A DNA stretch of 64,000 nucleotides from DASSJT01 sp963715025 (GCA_963715025.1 CAVQQQ010000001.1:310001-374000); one strand, 5' to 3'; counted from the first letter of the stretch, positions 49,991 through 60,522 are shown. The notes: generated by a model from the letters alone, not told the origin. A program made the numbers and translations.

Positions 49991-50890
49991 TTACTTGGCC
50001 TCGGCGAGGGCGTTCGCGCCGCCGACGATTTCGCTGATCTCTTGGGTGATCTCGGCCTGCCGTGCCTGGTTGGCCAGCCGGGTGTACTTCTTGGTGAGCT
50101 CCTCGGCGTTGTCGGTCGCCGACTTCATCGCGCGCTGCCGCGCCGCGAGCTCGGAGGCCGCCGCCTGGAGGAGGCAGTTGAACAGCCGAGCGTTGACGTA
50201 CTTCGGCAGCAGGGCGTCGAGCACCTCCTCAGGGCTCGGCTCGAACTCGTACAGCGGCAGCAGGTCCTCAGGCGAGGGCTCCTCGACCCCCTCGACGACC
50301 TCCAGCGGAAGTAGGCGGATGACTTCAGGCTCCTGGGTCACCATGCTGACGAAGCGGGTGAAGACGATGTGCACCTCGTCGATGCCTCCCTCGTCGTGCT
50401 CCTTGACGAAGTCCTCCACGATGCGCTCGCCCACCTCCCGGGCGTGCTCGAACGTCGGCTTCTCGGAGAACCCGCTCCACTCCGCGGCATACTCGCGCTT
50501 GCGGAACTTGTAGTAGCTGATCGCCTTGCGGCCCAGGAGATAGGGGACGATCTCTTTGCCCTCCTCGCGCAGGAGCTCGATCAGCCGCTCGCTCTCCTTG
50601 AGCACCGAGGAGCTGTAGGCACCAGCGAGGCCGCGGTCGGACGTGATGATCACCACCGCGGCGCGGCGCACCTCGGAGTGCTCGGTGGTCAGCGGGTGGT
50701 CGACGTCGGAGAAGGTCGCCACAGCCGAGACCGCGCGGGTGAGGGCGCGGGCATACGGCGTCGACTCCCGCACCGCCTGCTGCGCCTTGACCACGCGCGA
50801 TGCAGCCATGAGCTCCATCGCCCGGGTGATCTTCTTGATCGAGCTGACGGCCCGGATGCGCTGCCGGTAGACCCGGATCTGCGCTCCCAT
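49991..50890 (-). CDS. atpG: ATP synthase gamma subunit
   Basis: 299 aa, the central rotor shaft. N-terminal helix MGAQIRVYRQRIRAVSSIKKITRAMELMAASRV and C-terminal helix RQRAMKSATDNAEELTKKYTRLANQARQAEITQEISEIVGGANALAEA are the usual coiled pair. Between them VVIITSDRGLAGAYSSSVLK is well conserved. A long spacer (50891-51032) with an inverted repeat separates it from atpA. Confidence 0.97.
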   Translation of the reverse strand: MGAQIRVYRQRIRAVSSIKKITRAMELMAASRVVKAQQAVRESTPYARALTRAVSAVATFSDVDHPLTTEHSEVRRAAVVIITSDRGLAGAYSSSVLKESERLIELLREEGKEIVPYLLGRKAISYYKFRKREYAAEWSGFSEKPTFEHAREVGERIVEDFVKEHDEGGIDEVHIVFTRFVSMVTQEPEVIRLLPLEVVEGVEEPSPEDLLPLYEFEPSPEEVLDALLPKYVNARLFNCLLQAAASELAARQRAMKSATDNAEELTKKYTRLANQARQAEITQEISEIVGGANALAEAK

Positions 50891-50935
50891 AAGCTTCCGC
50901 CTCTCCTGTCAGAAACGAGGTTTCAAAGACTGTCC

Positions 50936-51030
50936 GTATGCCGGGTGCCCGCCTTCCGGCGAAAGTCCCAGCCCGCCAGGGGTGCCGGGCGCGCTCTGCC
51001 TGCATGTCGCGACGTGCGCACCCGGCATAC
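50936..51030. repeat. Perfect 13-bp inverted repeat flanking a 69-base spacer, atpA-atpG gap
   Basis: GTATGCCGGGTGC (50936-50948) and GCACCCGGCATAC (51018-51030). Both contain the window-wide word. The spacer itself has no clear ORF. It resembles a small palindromic element, though no target-site duplication is evident. Confidence 0.7.
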
Positions 51031-51032
51031 CG

Positions 51033-52676
<1,644 letters not shown>

Positions 52677-52754
52677 GTGATCTCTTCTCCTCGGTTGCCG
52701 GCCCCGATGGTGGGGCCGAAGGGTGTGTCGTATGCCGTTGTGGTGCCGAACGCG

Positions 52755-53570
52755 TCAGCCGCCCGCCAGGTGCCGCCGCGCCTCGTCCAGGCGGCGCAGC
52801 ACGGTTCCGTCGACGACCTCATCGCCCACCTGGACGCGGATGCCGCCCATGACCGCGGGGTCCTGGACGACCTGGAGCTGGACCCGCTTGCCGTAGATGC
52901 CCTCCAGGGAACTCTTGAGCCGCGCCTGCTGAGAATCGGTGAGCGCCACTGCTGCGGTCACCACCGCGGTGAGCTCCTCGCGACGCCGTGCCGCCAGGTC
53001 CAGGTAGGCCTCGAGGGTGCGGTCGAGCCGCCGGCCCCGCGGCACCCGGACAGCCTGCACGGCGAGTCGGATCGTCTCGGGGCTCGCCTTGCCCTCGAGC
53101 AGGCCGGTGACCAGACCAGCCTTGCCGGGCCCGTCGGTGTTGCGGCTGCCCAGGGTGTCGCGCAATGCCGGGCTGTTGGCCACGATGCGCTCGAAGCGGA
53201 ACAGCTCGTCCTCGACCGCGTCGGCCCGCCGCTCCCGCTCGGCGCCCACGAGCAGGGCCTGTACCGCGAGCGACTCCAGGGTGTCGGAGAGGTCGCGCTC
53301 GGTGGACCAGCGCTGGGTGACCAGCGTTTTGAGGATGCCTGTGGCGCTCTCGGACACCTTCCCGCCGAACAGGGCGTCGACCAGCCCCCGCTTGGCCTCG
53401 GCGTCGCGCGAGGGATCTGCGAAGGCCCGGCGCAGGGTGGCACTGCTGTCGAGCGCCCTGGTCATGCCGAACAGGTCCTCGGCAAGGGAGCCGGTGTCAG
53501 TGCCGGGCTGGAGGACCTGGAACAGCGCCTCTTGGCCGGCAGCGGCTGCGGCTCGCGACGATCCCTGCAT
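52755..53570 (-). CDS. atpH: ATP synthase delta subunit (OSCP)
   Basis: 271 aa, part of the outer stalk. An N-terminal helical domain (ALFQVLQPGTDTGSLAEDLFGM) and the C-terminal conserved ELTAVVTAAVALTDSQQARLKSSLEGIYGKRVQLQ...VMGGIRVQVGDEVVDGTVLRRL. Longer than the roughly 180 aa of E. coli, as usual in Actinobacteria. The start overlaps the atpF stop by one base. A GTATGCCG copy lies in the following gap (52730-52737). Confidence 0.94.
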   Translation of the reverse strand: MQGSSRAAAAAGQEALFQVLQPGTDTGSLAEDLFGMTRALDSSATLRRAFADPSRDAEAKRGLVDALFGGKVSESATGILKTLVTQRWSTERDLSDTLESLAVQALLVGAERERRADAVEDELFRFERIVANSPALRDTLGSRNTDGPGKAGLVTGLLEGKASPETIRLAVQAVRVPRGRRLDRTLEAYLDLAARRREELTAVVTAAVALTDSQQARLKSSLEGIYGKRVQLQVVQDPAVMGGIRVQVGDEVVDGTVLRRLDEARRHLAGG

Positions 53571-54178
53571 CAGGACTCCTGAGCGGCGCCGGGGGAGCCG
53601 ATCTTCTCTGGCTTGATCTCGCCGGCCTCGAGCTCGGCCAGGAAGCGGTCGACGATGCCCTTCTGGCGCGTCTCGTCATGCAGCGACTCCCCGACGATGC
53701 GGCTGGCCAGGTCGGTGGACAGCGCCCCCACCTCGGTGCGCAGCTGCACGATCGCCTGCTGGCGCTCGGCATCGATCTGCTTCTTGGCCGAGTCCGTGAT
53801 ACGGGCCGCCTCGGTCTGCGCCTGGGCACGCAGCTCCGCGATGATGGACGCACCCTGCTCGCGGGCCTCTTCGCGGATGCGGTTGGCCTCGGCGCGGGCT
53901 TCGTGCAGCTGGGCCTGGTACTGCTCCAGGGCAGCCTGAGCCTCCGCCTGGGCCTGCTCGGCCTGCTGCATCCCACCCTCGATGGCGGCGGTGCGCTCGG
54001 CGTAGACCTCTTCGAGCCGCGGCACGACCTTCTTGGCGACGATCCAGTAGAGGATCCCGAAGGCGATGAGGCCGAAGATCAGCTCACCCCAGAGGGGCAG
54101 GATCGGCAGCCGCTCGCCGGTAGTGTCCTCGGCGGCCGCCAGACCCACCACCTGGGTAATGCCGGTGAAGTGCTGCAC
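53570..54178 (-). CDS. atpF: ATP synthase b subunit
   Basis: 202 aa, stator stalk. GTG start 54178 with AGGAG about 8 bases upstream. One membrane helix (LWGELIFGLIAFGILYWIVAKK, residues 28-49) then a long charged coiled coil (AQAEAQAALEQYQAQLHEARAEANR onwards) to about residue 160. Encoded directly after the c-ring gene. Confidence 0.96.
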   Translation of the reverse strand: MQHFTGITQVVGLAAAEDTTGERLPILPLWGELIFGLIAFGILYWIVAKKVVPRLEEVYAERTAAIEGGMQQAEQAQAEAQAALEQYQAQLHEARAEANRIREEAREQGASIIAELRAQAQTEAARITDSAKKQIDAERQQAIVQLRTEVGALSTDLASRIVGESLHDETRQKGIVDRFLAELEAGEIKPEKIGSPGAAQES

Positions 54179-54231
54179 GGGGGTCTCCTAGTGCTGTGCT
54201 GGCAGAAGGGTCGGGCTGGTGGTCGACCGAC

Positions 54232-54438
54232 TTACCGGAAGACGAAGGCGAGCACGAGACCGAAGATGGCCAGCGCCTCCGCGAGCGCGAAGCCGAGGAT
54301 GGCGATGCCCTGGAGCATGCCGCGGGCCTCGGGCTGGCGGGCGACACCGTTGATGTAGGCGGCGAAGATCAGGCCGATGCCGACACCGGGGCCGATCGCA
54401 GACAGGCCGTAGCCGAGGATGGCGATGTTGCCTTGCAT
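54232..54438 (-). CDS. atpE: ATP synthase c subunit (proteolipid)
   Basis: 68 aa from ATG 54438 (AGAGGA 5 bases upstream; an upstream ATG would add 13 unlikely residues). Two-helix hairpin: MQGNIAILGYGLSAIGPGVGI, polar loop NGVARQPEARGML, and the second helix with the ion-binding Glu (ILGFALAEALAIFGLVLAFVF). The residues around the Glu suggest a proton-type ring. Gaps of 48 and 124 bases surround it. Confidence 0.97.
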   Translation of the reverse strand: MQGNIAILGYGLSAIGPGVGIGLIFAAYINGVARQPEARGMLQGIAILGFALAEALAIFGLVLAFVFR

Positions 54439-54562
54439 GGGTGGTCCTCTTTCGTTTCTGCGTGATCCGCACGGCACGCCGCCGCTCGGAAGTTGGGGTG
54501 TCCTATTCAGTTGTGGATGGAGCTCTTGTGCACCGGGCGCTGGACTGCCGCACCCGGGAGTC

Positions 54563-55375
54563 TCAGTGTTCGTCGGCCAGCGAGCCGGCGATATAGGTCG
54601 CTGCGAGGAGCGTGAAGATGTAGGCCTGCAGGAACTCGATGAGGCCCTCGAAGGCGGTCAGGACGAGCGCCATGGCGTAGGACCCCACGCCGGCGACTTT
54701 GAGGCCGATCCCGCCGTTGAGGAGCATGTACTGGCCACCGGTGATGAACAGGAGCAGGAGCAGGTGGCCGGCGAACATGTTGCCGAAGAGTCGCAGCGCC
54801 AGGGTCAGCGGCCGGGTGACGAAGTAGGTGAGCAGCTCCAGCGGGACGATGAGGATGTAGATCGGACCCGGCAGGCCCGGCGGGATCATGTGCTTGAGGT
54901 GGCCAGCGAACCCGTTCTTGCGGATGCCGACCGCGTGGTAGGCAACGAAGACCACCAGCGTGAGGGCGATGGGGAAGCCGATGCGGCTCATCGTCGGGAA
55001 CTGGAACGGCGGGATGATGCCGAACAGGTTGTTGACCAGGATCAGCGTGAACAGCGAGAAGAGCAGCGGGACGAAGCGCAGGAACTCGTGGCTACCGATG
55101 ATGTCGCGCGCCAGGCTGTTGCGAACCAGGTTGTAGACCCCCTCGGTCACCCACTGGCCGCGGTGGGGCACGATGGACGCCCTGCGGGTGGTCGCCAGCA
55201 GGAAGGCCGCCATGAGCACGACCGAGATCGCCAGAACGACCATGGAGCGGGTGATGGCCCAGTCGCCGTGCCCGATCAGAGGCTGGTAGAACTCCGCCGG
55301 AGTGGGGGAATGGTACCCACTGCCCTCGCCGCCCTGCGCAGCCAGGCCGGTGGCCCCCAGCACGTTCAGACTCAC
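54563..55375 (-). CDS. atpB: ATP synthase a subunit
   Basis: 270 aa from GTG 55375, chosen because AAGGAGA lies just upstream; an ATG at 55432 would add 19 residues with no site. Several membrane helices, with the essential Arg in TLALRLFGNMFAGHLLLLLF and the conserved QAYIFTLLAATYI at the C-terminus. It forms the proton half-channels. Between the atpZ-like gene and atpE. Confidence 0.96.
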   Translation of the reverse strand: MSLNVLGATGLAAQGGEGSGYHSPTPAEFYQPLIGHGDWAITRSMVVLAISVVLMAAFLLATTRRASIVPHRGQWVTEGVYNLVRNSLARDIIGSHEFLRFVPLLFSLFTLILVNNLFGIIPPFQFPTMSRIGFPIALTLVVFVAYHAVGIRKNGFAGHLKHMIPPGLPGPIYILIVPLELLTYFVTRPLTLALRLFGNMFAGHLLLLLFITGGQYMLLNGGIGLKVAGVGSYAMALVLTAFEGLIEFLQAYIFTLLAATYIAGSLADEH

Positions 55376-55469
55376 GTGTTCTCCTTGAGCTGTCGGTCGA
55401 ACCGTTCCGAGATGTGCGAAATGAGGAGGCACTGCCGGGCCCGGGCAGGCGCAGACTCCACCGCGGAAG

Positions 55470-55739
55470 TCACTGCGTACCGTACCGGAACCAGATCAGG
55501 TACAGCGACAGCGCCATTCCGCCCAGGATTCCCACCGCGACCAGCCACGATGTGCCTAGCCAGCGGTCGAGCGCCCACCCGATCCCGCCGAAGAGAACCG
55601 GCCCTGAGATGAGGTAGGACACGGCATTCCACATGCGCGACTCCTCGAGCCGCGGATGGCCGGCATCGGCCCGCTCCAGGGGCGTGGGCGGGCGACCGGA
55701 GTTCGGATCCGGTTCGGCAGGTGGCCTGGACTCTGACAT
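55470..55739 (-). CDS. AtpZ/AtpI-like small membrane protein
   Basis: 89 aa. After a hydrophilic N-terminus (1-35), helices WNAVSYLISGPVLFGGIGWALDRWLG and WLVAVGILGGMALSLYLIWF. WALDRWLGTSW matches the AtpZ/AtpI family. Probably helps assemble the Fo part or carries divalent ions. 94 bases upstream of atpB. Confidence 0.82.
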   Translation of the reverse strand: MSESRPPAEPDPNSGRPPTPLERADAGHPRLEESRMWNAVSYLISGPVLFGGIGWALDRWLGTSWLVAVGILGGMALSLYLIWFRYGTQ

Positions 55740-55754
55740 GTGCTGCTCCGTTGG

Positions 55755-56288
55755 TCATCGCGACAGCCCCTCATTCTGCCCGCCCGCCTGTGTGGCGTCC
55801 TGCTGGTCGTCTCGCTGGTCCGCCGCGCCGCCGTCCGGCCGGTCATGCTGCCCGTCGTCCGGCTGGTCGTAGACCGGACGGCGCGTTCGGACGAAGGCCA
55901 CGACCTGGAAGATCTGCCAGACCAGAGCAACCGCCAGCGCAGTCAGGCCGAATGCCGTTCCGTCCAGCCAGGACGCGTCCTGGAGCGCCACGATCACGAT
56001 CAGCAGGAAGATCATCTGGCCGAAGAACACCGCGAGGGCGCTGGCGAGGAACCTGAGCGGGTCGGCGGCACTGTCGAGCTTCTGCATGACGAGCAGGCCG
56101 AGCGCGAAGAACGCGATCGAGACCGCGAATCCCAGGGCGGCGCCCAGCGCGGACCGGCCGCCGGAGACGAAGGCGGCGACCACCACGGCAACAGGCCCCA
56201 CGATCAGCGTCGGGAGGAACGCACCGCGCAGCATGGCGCCGAAAGGCCCGCCGGCACTGGCGGCCTTCTGGGGCGTCACTGCGCTCAT
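55755..56288 (-). CDS. AtpI-like membrane protein with hydrophilic tail
   Basis: 177 aa, four membrane helices: AFLPTLIVGPVAVVVAAFVSGG, ALGAALGFAVSIAFFALGLLVM, FLASALAVFFGQMIFLLIVIVAL, AFGLTALAVALVWQIFQVVAFV. The C-terminal 40 residues are Asp/Gln/Gly-rich (DQPDDGQHDRPDGGAADQRD) and probably disordered. First gene of the atp operon. AGGGA precedes the ATG; the promoter region upstream has a strong operator. Confidence 0.8.
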   Translation of the reverse strand: MSAVTPQKAASAGGPFGAMLRGAFLPTLIVGPVAVVVAAFVSGGRSALGAALGFAVSIAFFALGLLVMQKLDSAADPLRFLASALAVFFGQMIFLLIVIVALQDASWLDGTAFGLTALAVALVWQIFQVVAFVRTRRPVYDQPDDGQHDRPDGGAADQRDDQQDATQAGGQNEGLSR

Positions 56289-56346
56289 GGTCCCTGCCTG
56301 TTCGTGGGCGTCATCCGGGCGTCTCGCGAAGGGGCATGCACACCTT

Positions 56347-56382
56347 GTGAGGTGCTTGTGAAAAGTATCACAAGCACCTCAC
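56347..56382. promoter_or_regulatory. Perfect 15-bp dyad with Crp-type core over the atp promoter
   Basis: GTGAGGTGCTTGTGA (56347-56361), six bases, then its exact complement (56368-56382). The core reads TGTGA-N6-TCACA, the consensus of Crp/GlxR regulators. On the minus strand the six central bases are TACTTT, a good -10, with TTGGGC (56385-56390) exactly 17 bases upstream as -35. The transcript would start inside the second arm, so this is more likely a DNA operator than an RNA hairpin. Bound protein would probably repress. Confidence 0.65.
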
Positions 56383-56452
56383 CCGCCCAAAATCGGTCTG
56401 CGGACCCGGCCGCCCGCCGCGCCCGGGTCACCAGGCCGTCCCGCCGCTTGCC

Positions 56453-56458
56453 TAGGCT
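56453..56458 (+). promoter_or_regulatory. Putative -10 box of the GNAT gene (leaderless)
   Basis: TAGGCT, 6 bases before ATG 56465. Confidence 0.5.
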
Positions 56459-56464
56459 GGCGGA

Positions 56465-57094
56465 ATGCCGGCCTCTGCCCCGTCGCGACAGCCACTCCTC
56501 GGCCGCTTCGTATGCCTCGACCCGATGACCCCTGAGGATGCAGACCCGCTCCACGCCGTCTTCGGGGATCCCGCCAACTACACGGACGGGTATGTCATGC
56601 ACCCGCCGAGCGCGGACGTCGCCGAGAGCCAGGCCCACGTCGACCGGCGCCTTGCGCTGGGAGGCGGGCACACCGCATACACGGCGCGGTTGGTCGGCGA
56701 CGGGCCGCTCGGTGCGGCCGGCACCGTGGTGGGCACATCGTCGCTCGGGGACATCGACCTCGTGAACGAGCGGGCCCACATCGGCTGGACCATGTGGGGC
56801 CACCAGTGGTGGGGCACCCAGGTCAACCCGGAGGCCAAGCTGCTGATGCTGGCGCACGCCTTCGACGACTGCGGGTTCGGGCGGGTCAAGATCCAGACCG
56901 ACCTGCTCAACGGCCGCTCGCAGGCGGCGATCGCCAAGCTGGGCGCCACCCGGGAGGGCGTGCTGCGGCGGCACACCCGGCGGGCGGACGGCACGTTCCG
57001 CGACACGGTGGTCTTCAGCGTCCTGCGCGAGGAGTGGCCGCAGGTCCGGGCCCGGCTCGAGACGCGCCTGGGATGCCCAGGCCGAAGGTCCTAG
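56465..57094 (+). CDS. GNAT acetyltransferase, RimJ/RimL type
   Basis: 209 aa. LGRFVCLDPMTPEDADPLHAVFGDP is the usual N-terminus; VNERAHIGWTMWGHQWWGTQVNPEAKLLML is the acetyl-CoA region; VKIQTDLLNGRSQAAIAKLGATREGVLRRH is the conserved C-terminal half. Substrate unknown. It points rightwards between the leftward wecA and atp genes, so it looks like an insertion into a conserved block. Confidence 0.88.
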   Translation: MPASAPSRQPLLGRFVCLDPMTPEDADPLHAVFGDPANYTDGYVMHPPSADVAESQAHVDRRLALGGGHTAYTARLVGDGPLGAAGTVVGTSSLGDIDLVNERAHIGWTMWGHQWWGTQVNPEAKLLMLAHAFDDCGFGRVKIQTDLLNGRSQAAIAKLGATREGVLRRHTRRADGTFRDTVVFSVLREEWPQVRARLETRLGCPGRRS

Positions 57095-57137
57095 CCCGGC
57101 CTCGTGGATTGGGCGCCGGGGCACGTCTGTGCCTTGG

Positions 57138-58247
57138 TCAGGCGGCCTGGCGGGCCTGGCGTGCGCCCGAGACGCGTGGCAGCCACAGCGTGAGCACGAT
57201 GGCCACGAGGAGGACGCTGAGCAGCAATGCCGTGGCGACGGCCGCGTTGAGGAACACGAAGCTGACCGACCCCATGGCCGCCACCGCCGCCCAGAGCCAC
57301 AGGAGCAGGACCGCCCTGCGGTGGCCGTGGCCGATCTGAAGCATGCGGTGGTGCAGGTGCCCCGCATCGGGGTGCCAGGGCCGCTGACCCCGACGGGTGC
57401 GGCGGACCACCGCGAGCAGCACGTCGAGTAGCGGCAGCAGGATGATCGCCAGCGGCACCACGAGCGGCATCAGCGTCGCCACCACCTGGTTGGTGCTGAC
57501 GTCCGCCGGAGCGACGGTGCCCGTCGTGGAAATGGTCGCCGCGGCGAGCAGCAGGCCGAGCAGGAGGGCGCCGCTGTCACCCATGAACAGGCGTGCCGGG
57601 TGGAAGTTGTGCGGAAGGAAGCCAGCGCAGCAGCCCAGCAGCGCGGCCGAGATGAAGGCCGCGGCGCTGAACACATTGGGCGGGTTGTAGCTCATCGAGA
57701 TGAGGTAGGAGTAGGCGAAGAACGACAGGGCAGCGATGCCGACCACGCCGGCGGCGAGCCCGTCGAGCCCGTCGATGAAGTTGACCGCGTTGGTCGAGAC
57801 CACGACCACGAAGATCGTCAGGGCCACCAGGATCGGCGCTGGCAGCACCGTCACGCCGAACAGGGGCAGCGAGAAGAACTGCACGCCCTGGAAGGCCATG
57901 ATCCCGGCCGCGACCATCTGCCCGGCGAACTTGGTCAGCCAGTCGAGCTCGCGCACGTCGTCGAGCGCACCGACCAGACACACGAGACCCGCTCCCACCA
58001 GCACGCCGCGCAGCTCCCCGGTCGCGAAGACCTGTTTGAGGAAGGGGAGCCGGCTGGCCACCAGCATCGCCGCCGCGAATCCCACGAAGATCGCCACCCC
58101 GCCCATCCGCGGGATGGGCGTCGCGTGAACGTCGCGGTCGCGCACCGCGGTAAAGGCCCCCAGGCGCACGGCGAGGCGCCGCATGAGCGGCGTCGCGGCA
58201 TACGTGATCACGGCGGCGACCACCACGATGAACAGGTACTCGCGCAC
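57138..58247 (-). CDS. wecA: Polyprenyl-phosphate GlcNAc-1-phosphate transferase
   Basis: 369 aa, about eleven membrane helices, GTG start. Starts lipid-linked cell-wall polymer (arabinogalactan or teichoic-like) synthesis by adding GlcNAc-1-P to the polyprenyl carrier. The catalytic DD is in GALDDVRELDWLTKF, and NFIDGLDGLAAG and MGDSGALLLG are family motifs. TPIPRMGGVAIF is the N-terminal motif. Just upstream of the atp operon as in other Actinobacteria. Confidence 0.93.
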   Translation of the reverse strand: MREYLFIVVVAAVITYAATPLMRRLAVRLGAFTAVRDRDVHATPIPRMGGVAIFVGFAAAMLVASRLPFLKQVFATGELRGVLVGAGLVCLVGALDDVRELDWLTKFAGQMVAAGIMAFQGVQFFSLPLFGVTVLPAPILVALTIFVVVVSTNAVNFIDGLDGLAAGVVGIAALSFFAYSYLISMSYNPPNVFSAAAFISAALLGCCAGFLPHNFHPARLFMGDSGALLLGLLLAAATISTTGTVAPADVSTNQVVATLMPLVVPLAIILLPLLDVLLAVVRRTRRGQRPWHPDAGHLHHRMLQIGHGHRRAVLLLWLWAAVAAMGSVSFVFLNAAVATALLLSVLLVAIVLTLWLPRVSGARQARQAA

Positions 58248-58306
58248 GGGAGGTTCGCCTCGGTTCGGTGGAGATCAGCCCGGCGGGGGGCCGGGGCGCG
58301 TCGGCG

Positions 58307-59584
58307 TCAGCGTGGGTATGCCGGGAAACGGGTCACGAGCTCGGTCACCGACGCCCGGACCTCCTTGGAGACCGCGTGGTCGGGGTCGGGGCCACCCTGG
58401 GTCACCGCCGTGTGGATGAGCTCGGCAATCTGCCGCATCTCGTCGGTGCCCATGCCCTGGGTGGTGACGCAGGGCGTACCGACCCGGATGCCAGAGGCGA
58501 TGTTGGGCTTCTGCGGGTCGAACGGGATGGCGTTCTTGTTCAGGACGATGCCGGCGGCGTCGGCCCGGGCCTCGGCGTCGGCGCCGGTGACGCCCACACC
58601 CTGCAGGTCGTGGAGCGACAGGTGGGTGTCGGTGCCGCCCGTTGTCGGGCGGATGCCGCGCTCCCCCAGCTCGGTGGCCAGCACCGAGGCGTTGGCGATC
58701 ACCCGATTGGCGTACGCGGCATACTCGGGGGTTGCGCACTCCTTGAAGTTGACCGCCTTGGCGGCGATCACGTGCATCAGCGGACCGCCCTGCATCATCG
58801 GGAAGACCGCCTTGTCGAGCTTGGCCGCGTGCTCCGCCTTGCAGACCAAGGCACCGCCGCGGGGGCCGCGGAGCACCTTGTGGGTGGTGAAGGTGACGAC
58901 GTCGGCATACGGGACCGGGCTGGGGATGGCATCGCCGGCGACCAGTCCGATGAAGTGAGCGGCGTCGACCCAGAAGACCGCTCCCACCTCGTCAGCGACA
59001 CGGCGGAAGAACTCGAAGTCGATGAGGCGCGGGATCGCCGAGCCACCCGCGCAGATCACCTTGGGGCGGTGCTCCTTGGCGAGGCGCTCGACCTCGGCGT
59101 AGTCGATATCCTCCGTCTCGCGGTCGACGCCGTAGTGGACCGCATTGAACCACTTGCCCGAGAAGCTGACCTTCGTGCCGTGGGTCAGGTGGCCTCCGTG
59201 CGGCAGGCTCATCGCAAGGAGGGTCTCGCCGGGCTGCAGGAACGCGCCGTAGACAGCCTGGTTGGCGCTGGCGCCGGAGTGCGGCTGGACGTTGGCGTGT
59301 TCGGCGCCGAACAGCGCCGTGCACCGGTCGATGGCCATCTGCTCGGCCTTGTCCACCTCGGAGCAGCCCCCGTAGTAGCGGCGTCCGGGGTAGCCCTCGG
59401 CGTACTTGTTGGAGAGCGTCGAGCCGAGTGCGGTCAGCACTGCCGGCGAGCAGAGGTTCTCGGAGGCGATGAGCTGCAGGCCACCGCGGATGCGGTCGAG
59501 CTCGGAGAGGAGGACCCCGGCGATGTCGGGGTCGAAGGACTCGAGGGCTCCGAAGTCGGAGCCGTAGAACGTGTCGCTGCTCAT
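58307..59584 (-). CDS. glyA: Serine hydroxymethyltransferase
   Basis: 425 aa, PLP enzyme that makes glycine and methylene-tetrahydrofolate from serine. The PLP lysine is in VVTFTTHKVLRGPRGG; NVQPHSGASANQAVYGAFLQPG and SEVDKAEQMAIDR are conserved. ATG start MSSDTFYGSDFGALESFDPD overlaps the sua5 stop (ATGA), so it is coupled to it. The last codons contain a GTATGCCG copy (58316-58323). Confidence 0.97.
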   Translation of the reverse strand: MSSDTFYGSDFGALESFDPDIAGVLLSELDRIRGGLQLIASENLCSPAVLTALGSTLSNKYAEGYPGRRYYGGCSEVDKAEQMAIDRCTALFGAEHANVQPHSGASANQAVYGAFLQPGETLLAMSLPHGGHLTHGTKVSFSGKWFNAVHYGVDRETEDIDYAEVERLAKEHRPKVICAGGSAIPRLIDFEFFRRVADEVGAVFWVDAAHFIGLVAGDAIPSPVPYADVVTFTTHKVLRGPRGGALVCKAEHAAKLDKAVFPMMQGGPLMHVIAAKAVNFKECATPEYAAYANRVIANASVLATELGERGIRPTTGGTDTHLSLHDLQGVGVTGADAEARADAAGIVLNKNAIPFDPQKPNIASGIRVGTPCVTTQGMGTDEMRQIAELIHTAVTQGGPDPDHAVSKEVRASVTELVTRFPAYPR

Positions 59585-60522
59585 GCGGACTGCTCTCCTG
59601 CCGTCTGGGTCTGCTGCGCGGGCAACTGTATTGCGTCGACCTGCTCCGCCACGGGAATGTCCGATCCGGAGGGCTCGGCCGCTGCGGCGTCCGCGGTCTG
59701 GCCGGGTGCCGGTTCCGGGTCCGGTGCCGGGGTTTCGCGCGAGGTTGTGTCGGGGGTTTCTCCCGTGGTTGCGTCGGGGTCCGGCTCAAGCGTCGGGACA
59801 CGCGCCTCGCCCGGTGCGCCCGCGTCACCGCCCACAGCGGCGTCGCCGGCTGCGTCGGCCACCTCGGACTCGGCGGCGCCGGTCTGCGCCGCACCCTCCA
59901 TGACCCGGTCGAGCTGCTCCTGGGAGACGGCTCCGGCGCGGAGGACGACCGGAACATCGCCGGTGCAGTCAACGATCGTGGACACCTGGCTGCCGCTGCG
60001 CGGGCCGTCGTCGAGATAGACCCTGACCGCGGCGCCGAGCTGGGTGGCGGCCTCGACCATGGTGGTCGCAGCCGGCTCGCCGGTGCGGTTGGCGCTGGTC
60101 ACCGCCATCGGCCCGACCTCCTCCAGGAGGGCCAGCGACAGTGCGTCGTCGGGCATCCGGATGGCCACGGTGCCATTGGTGTCGCCCAGGTCCCAGGCCA
60201 GCGAGGGCTGCGCCTGGAACACCAGCGTCAGGGCACCCGGCCAGAACTCCTGGATGAGGTCGCGCGCGTAGGCCGGCACCTCACTGGCGAGCCCGTCGAC
60301 GGCTCGGACGCTGGGCACCAGCACCGGGGGCGGCATCTCGCGCCCGCGTCCCTTGGCCGCCAGGACCGAGCGCACACCGTCGACGGAGAACGCGTCCGTC
60401 CCAACTCCGTAGACGGTGTCGGTGGGCAGGACCACGACCTCCCCCGCGCGGGCGGCCTCGGCCGCCTTCGCGATACCCTCGGCGCGCCCCTCCTCGGTCG
60501 TGCAGTCATACACCGGACTCAT
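59581..60522 (-). CDS. sua5: Threonylcarbamoyl-AMP synthase (Sua5/YwlC/YrdC)
   Basis: 313 aa from ATG 60522. First step of tRNA t6A37 modification. The YrdC domain covers residues 10-205: AGEVVVLPTDTVYGVGTDAF, LAAKGRGREMPPPVLVPS, FWPGALTLVFQ, MAVTSANRTGEPA. After residue 215 comes a 95-residue Ala/Pro/Asp/Glu/Thr-rich tail rather than a normal Sua5 domain. TACCCT 7 bases before the ATG suggests leaderless translation; that box overlaps a CGGCATAC copy. Confidence 0.94.
   Translation of the reverse strand: MSPVYDCTTEEGRAEGIAKAAEAARAGEVVVLPTDTVYGVGTDAFSVDGVRSVLAAKGRGREMPPPVLVPSVRAVDGLASEVPAYARDLIQEFWPGALTLVFQAQPSLAWDLGDTNGTVAIRMPDDALSLALLEEVGPMAVTSANRTGEPAATTMVEAATQLGAAVRVYLDDGPRSGSQVSTIVDCTGDVPVVLRAGAVSQEQLDRVMEGAAQTGAAESEVADAAGDAAVGGDAGAPGEARVPTLEPDPDATTGETPDTTSRETPAPDPEPAPGQTADAAAAEPSGSDIPVAEQVDAIQLPAQQTQTAGEQSA

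Noticed and set aside
56347..56382. Rho-independent terminator
   Set aside because: The hairpin is upstream, not downstream, of both flanking genes and its loop forms a good -10 box, so an operator is more likely.
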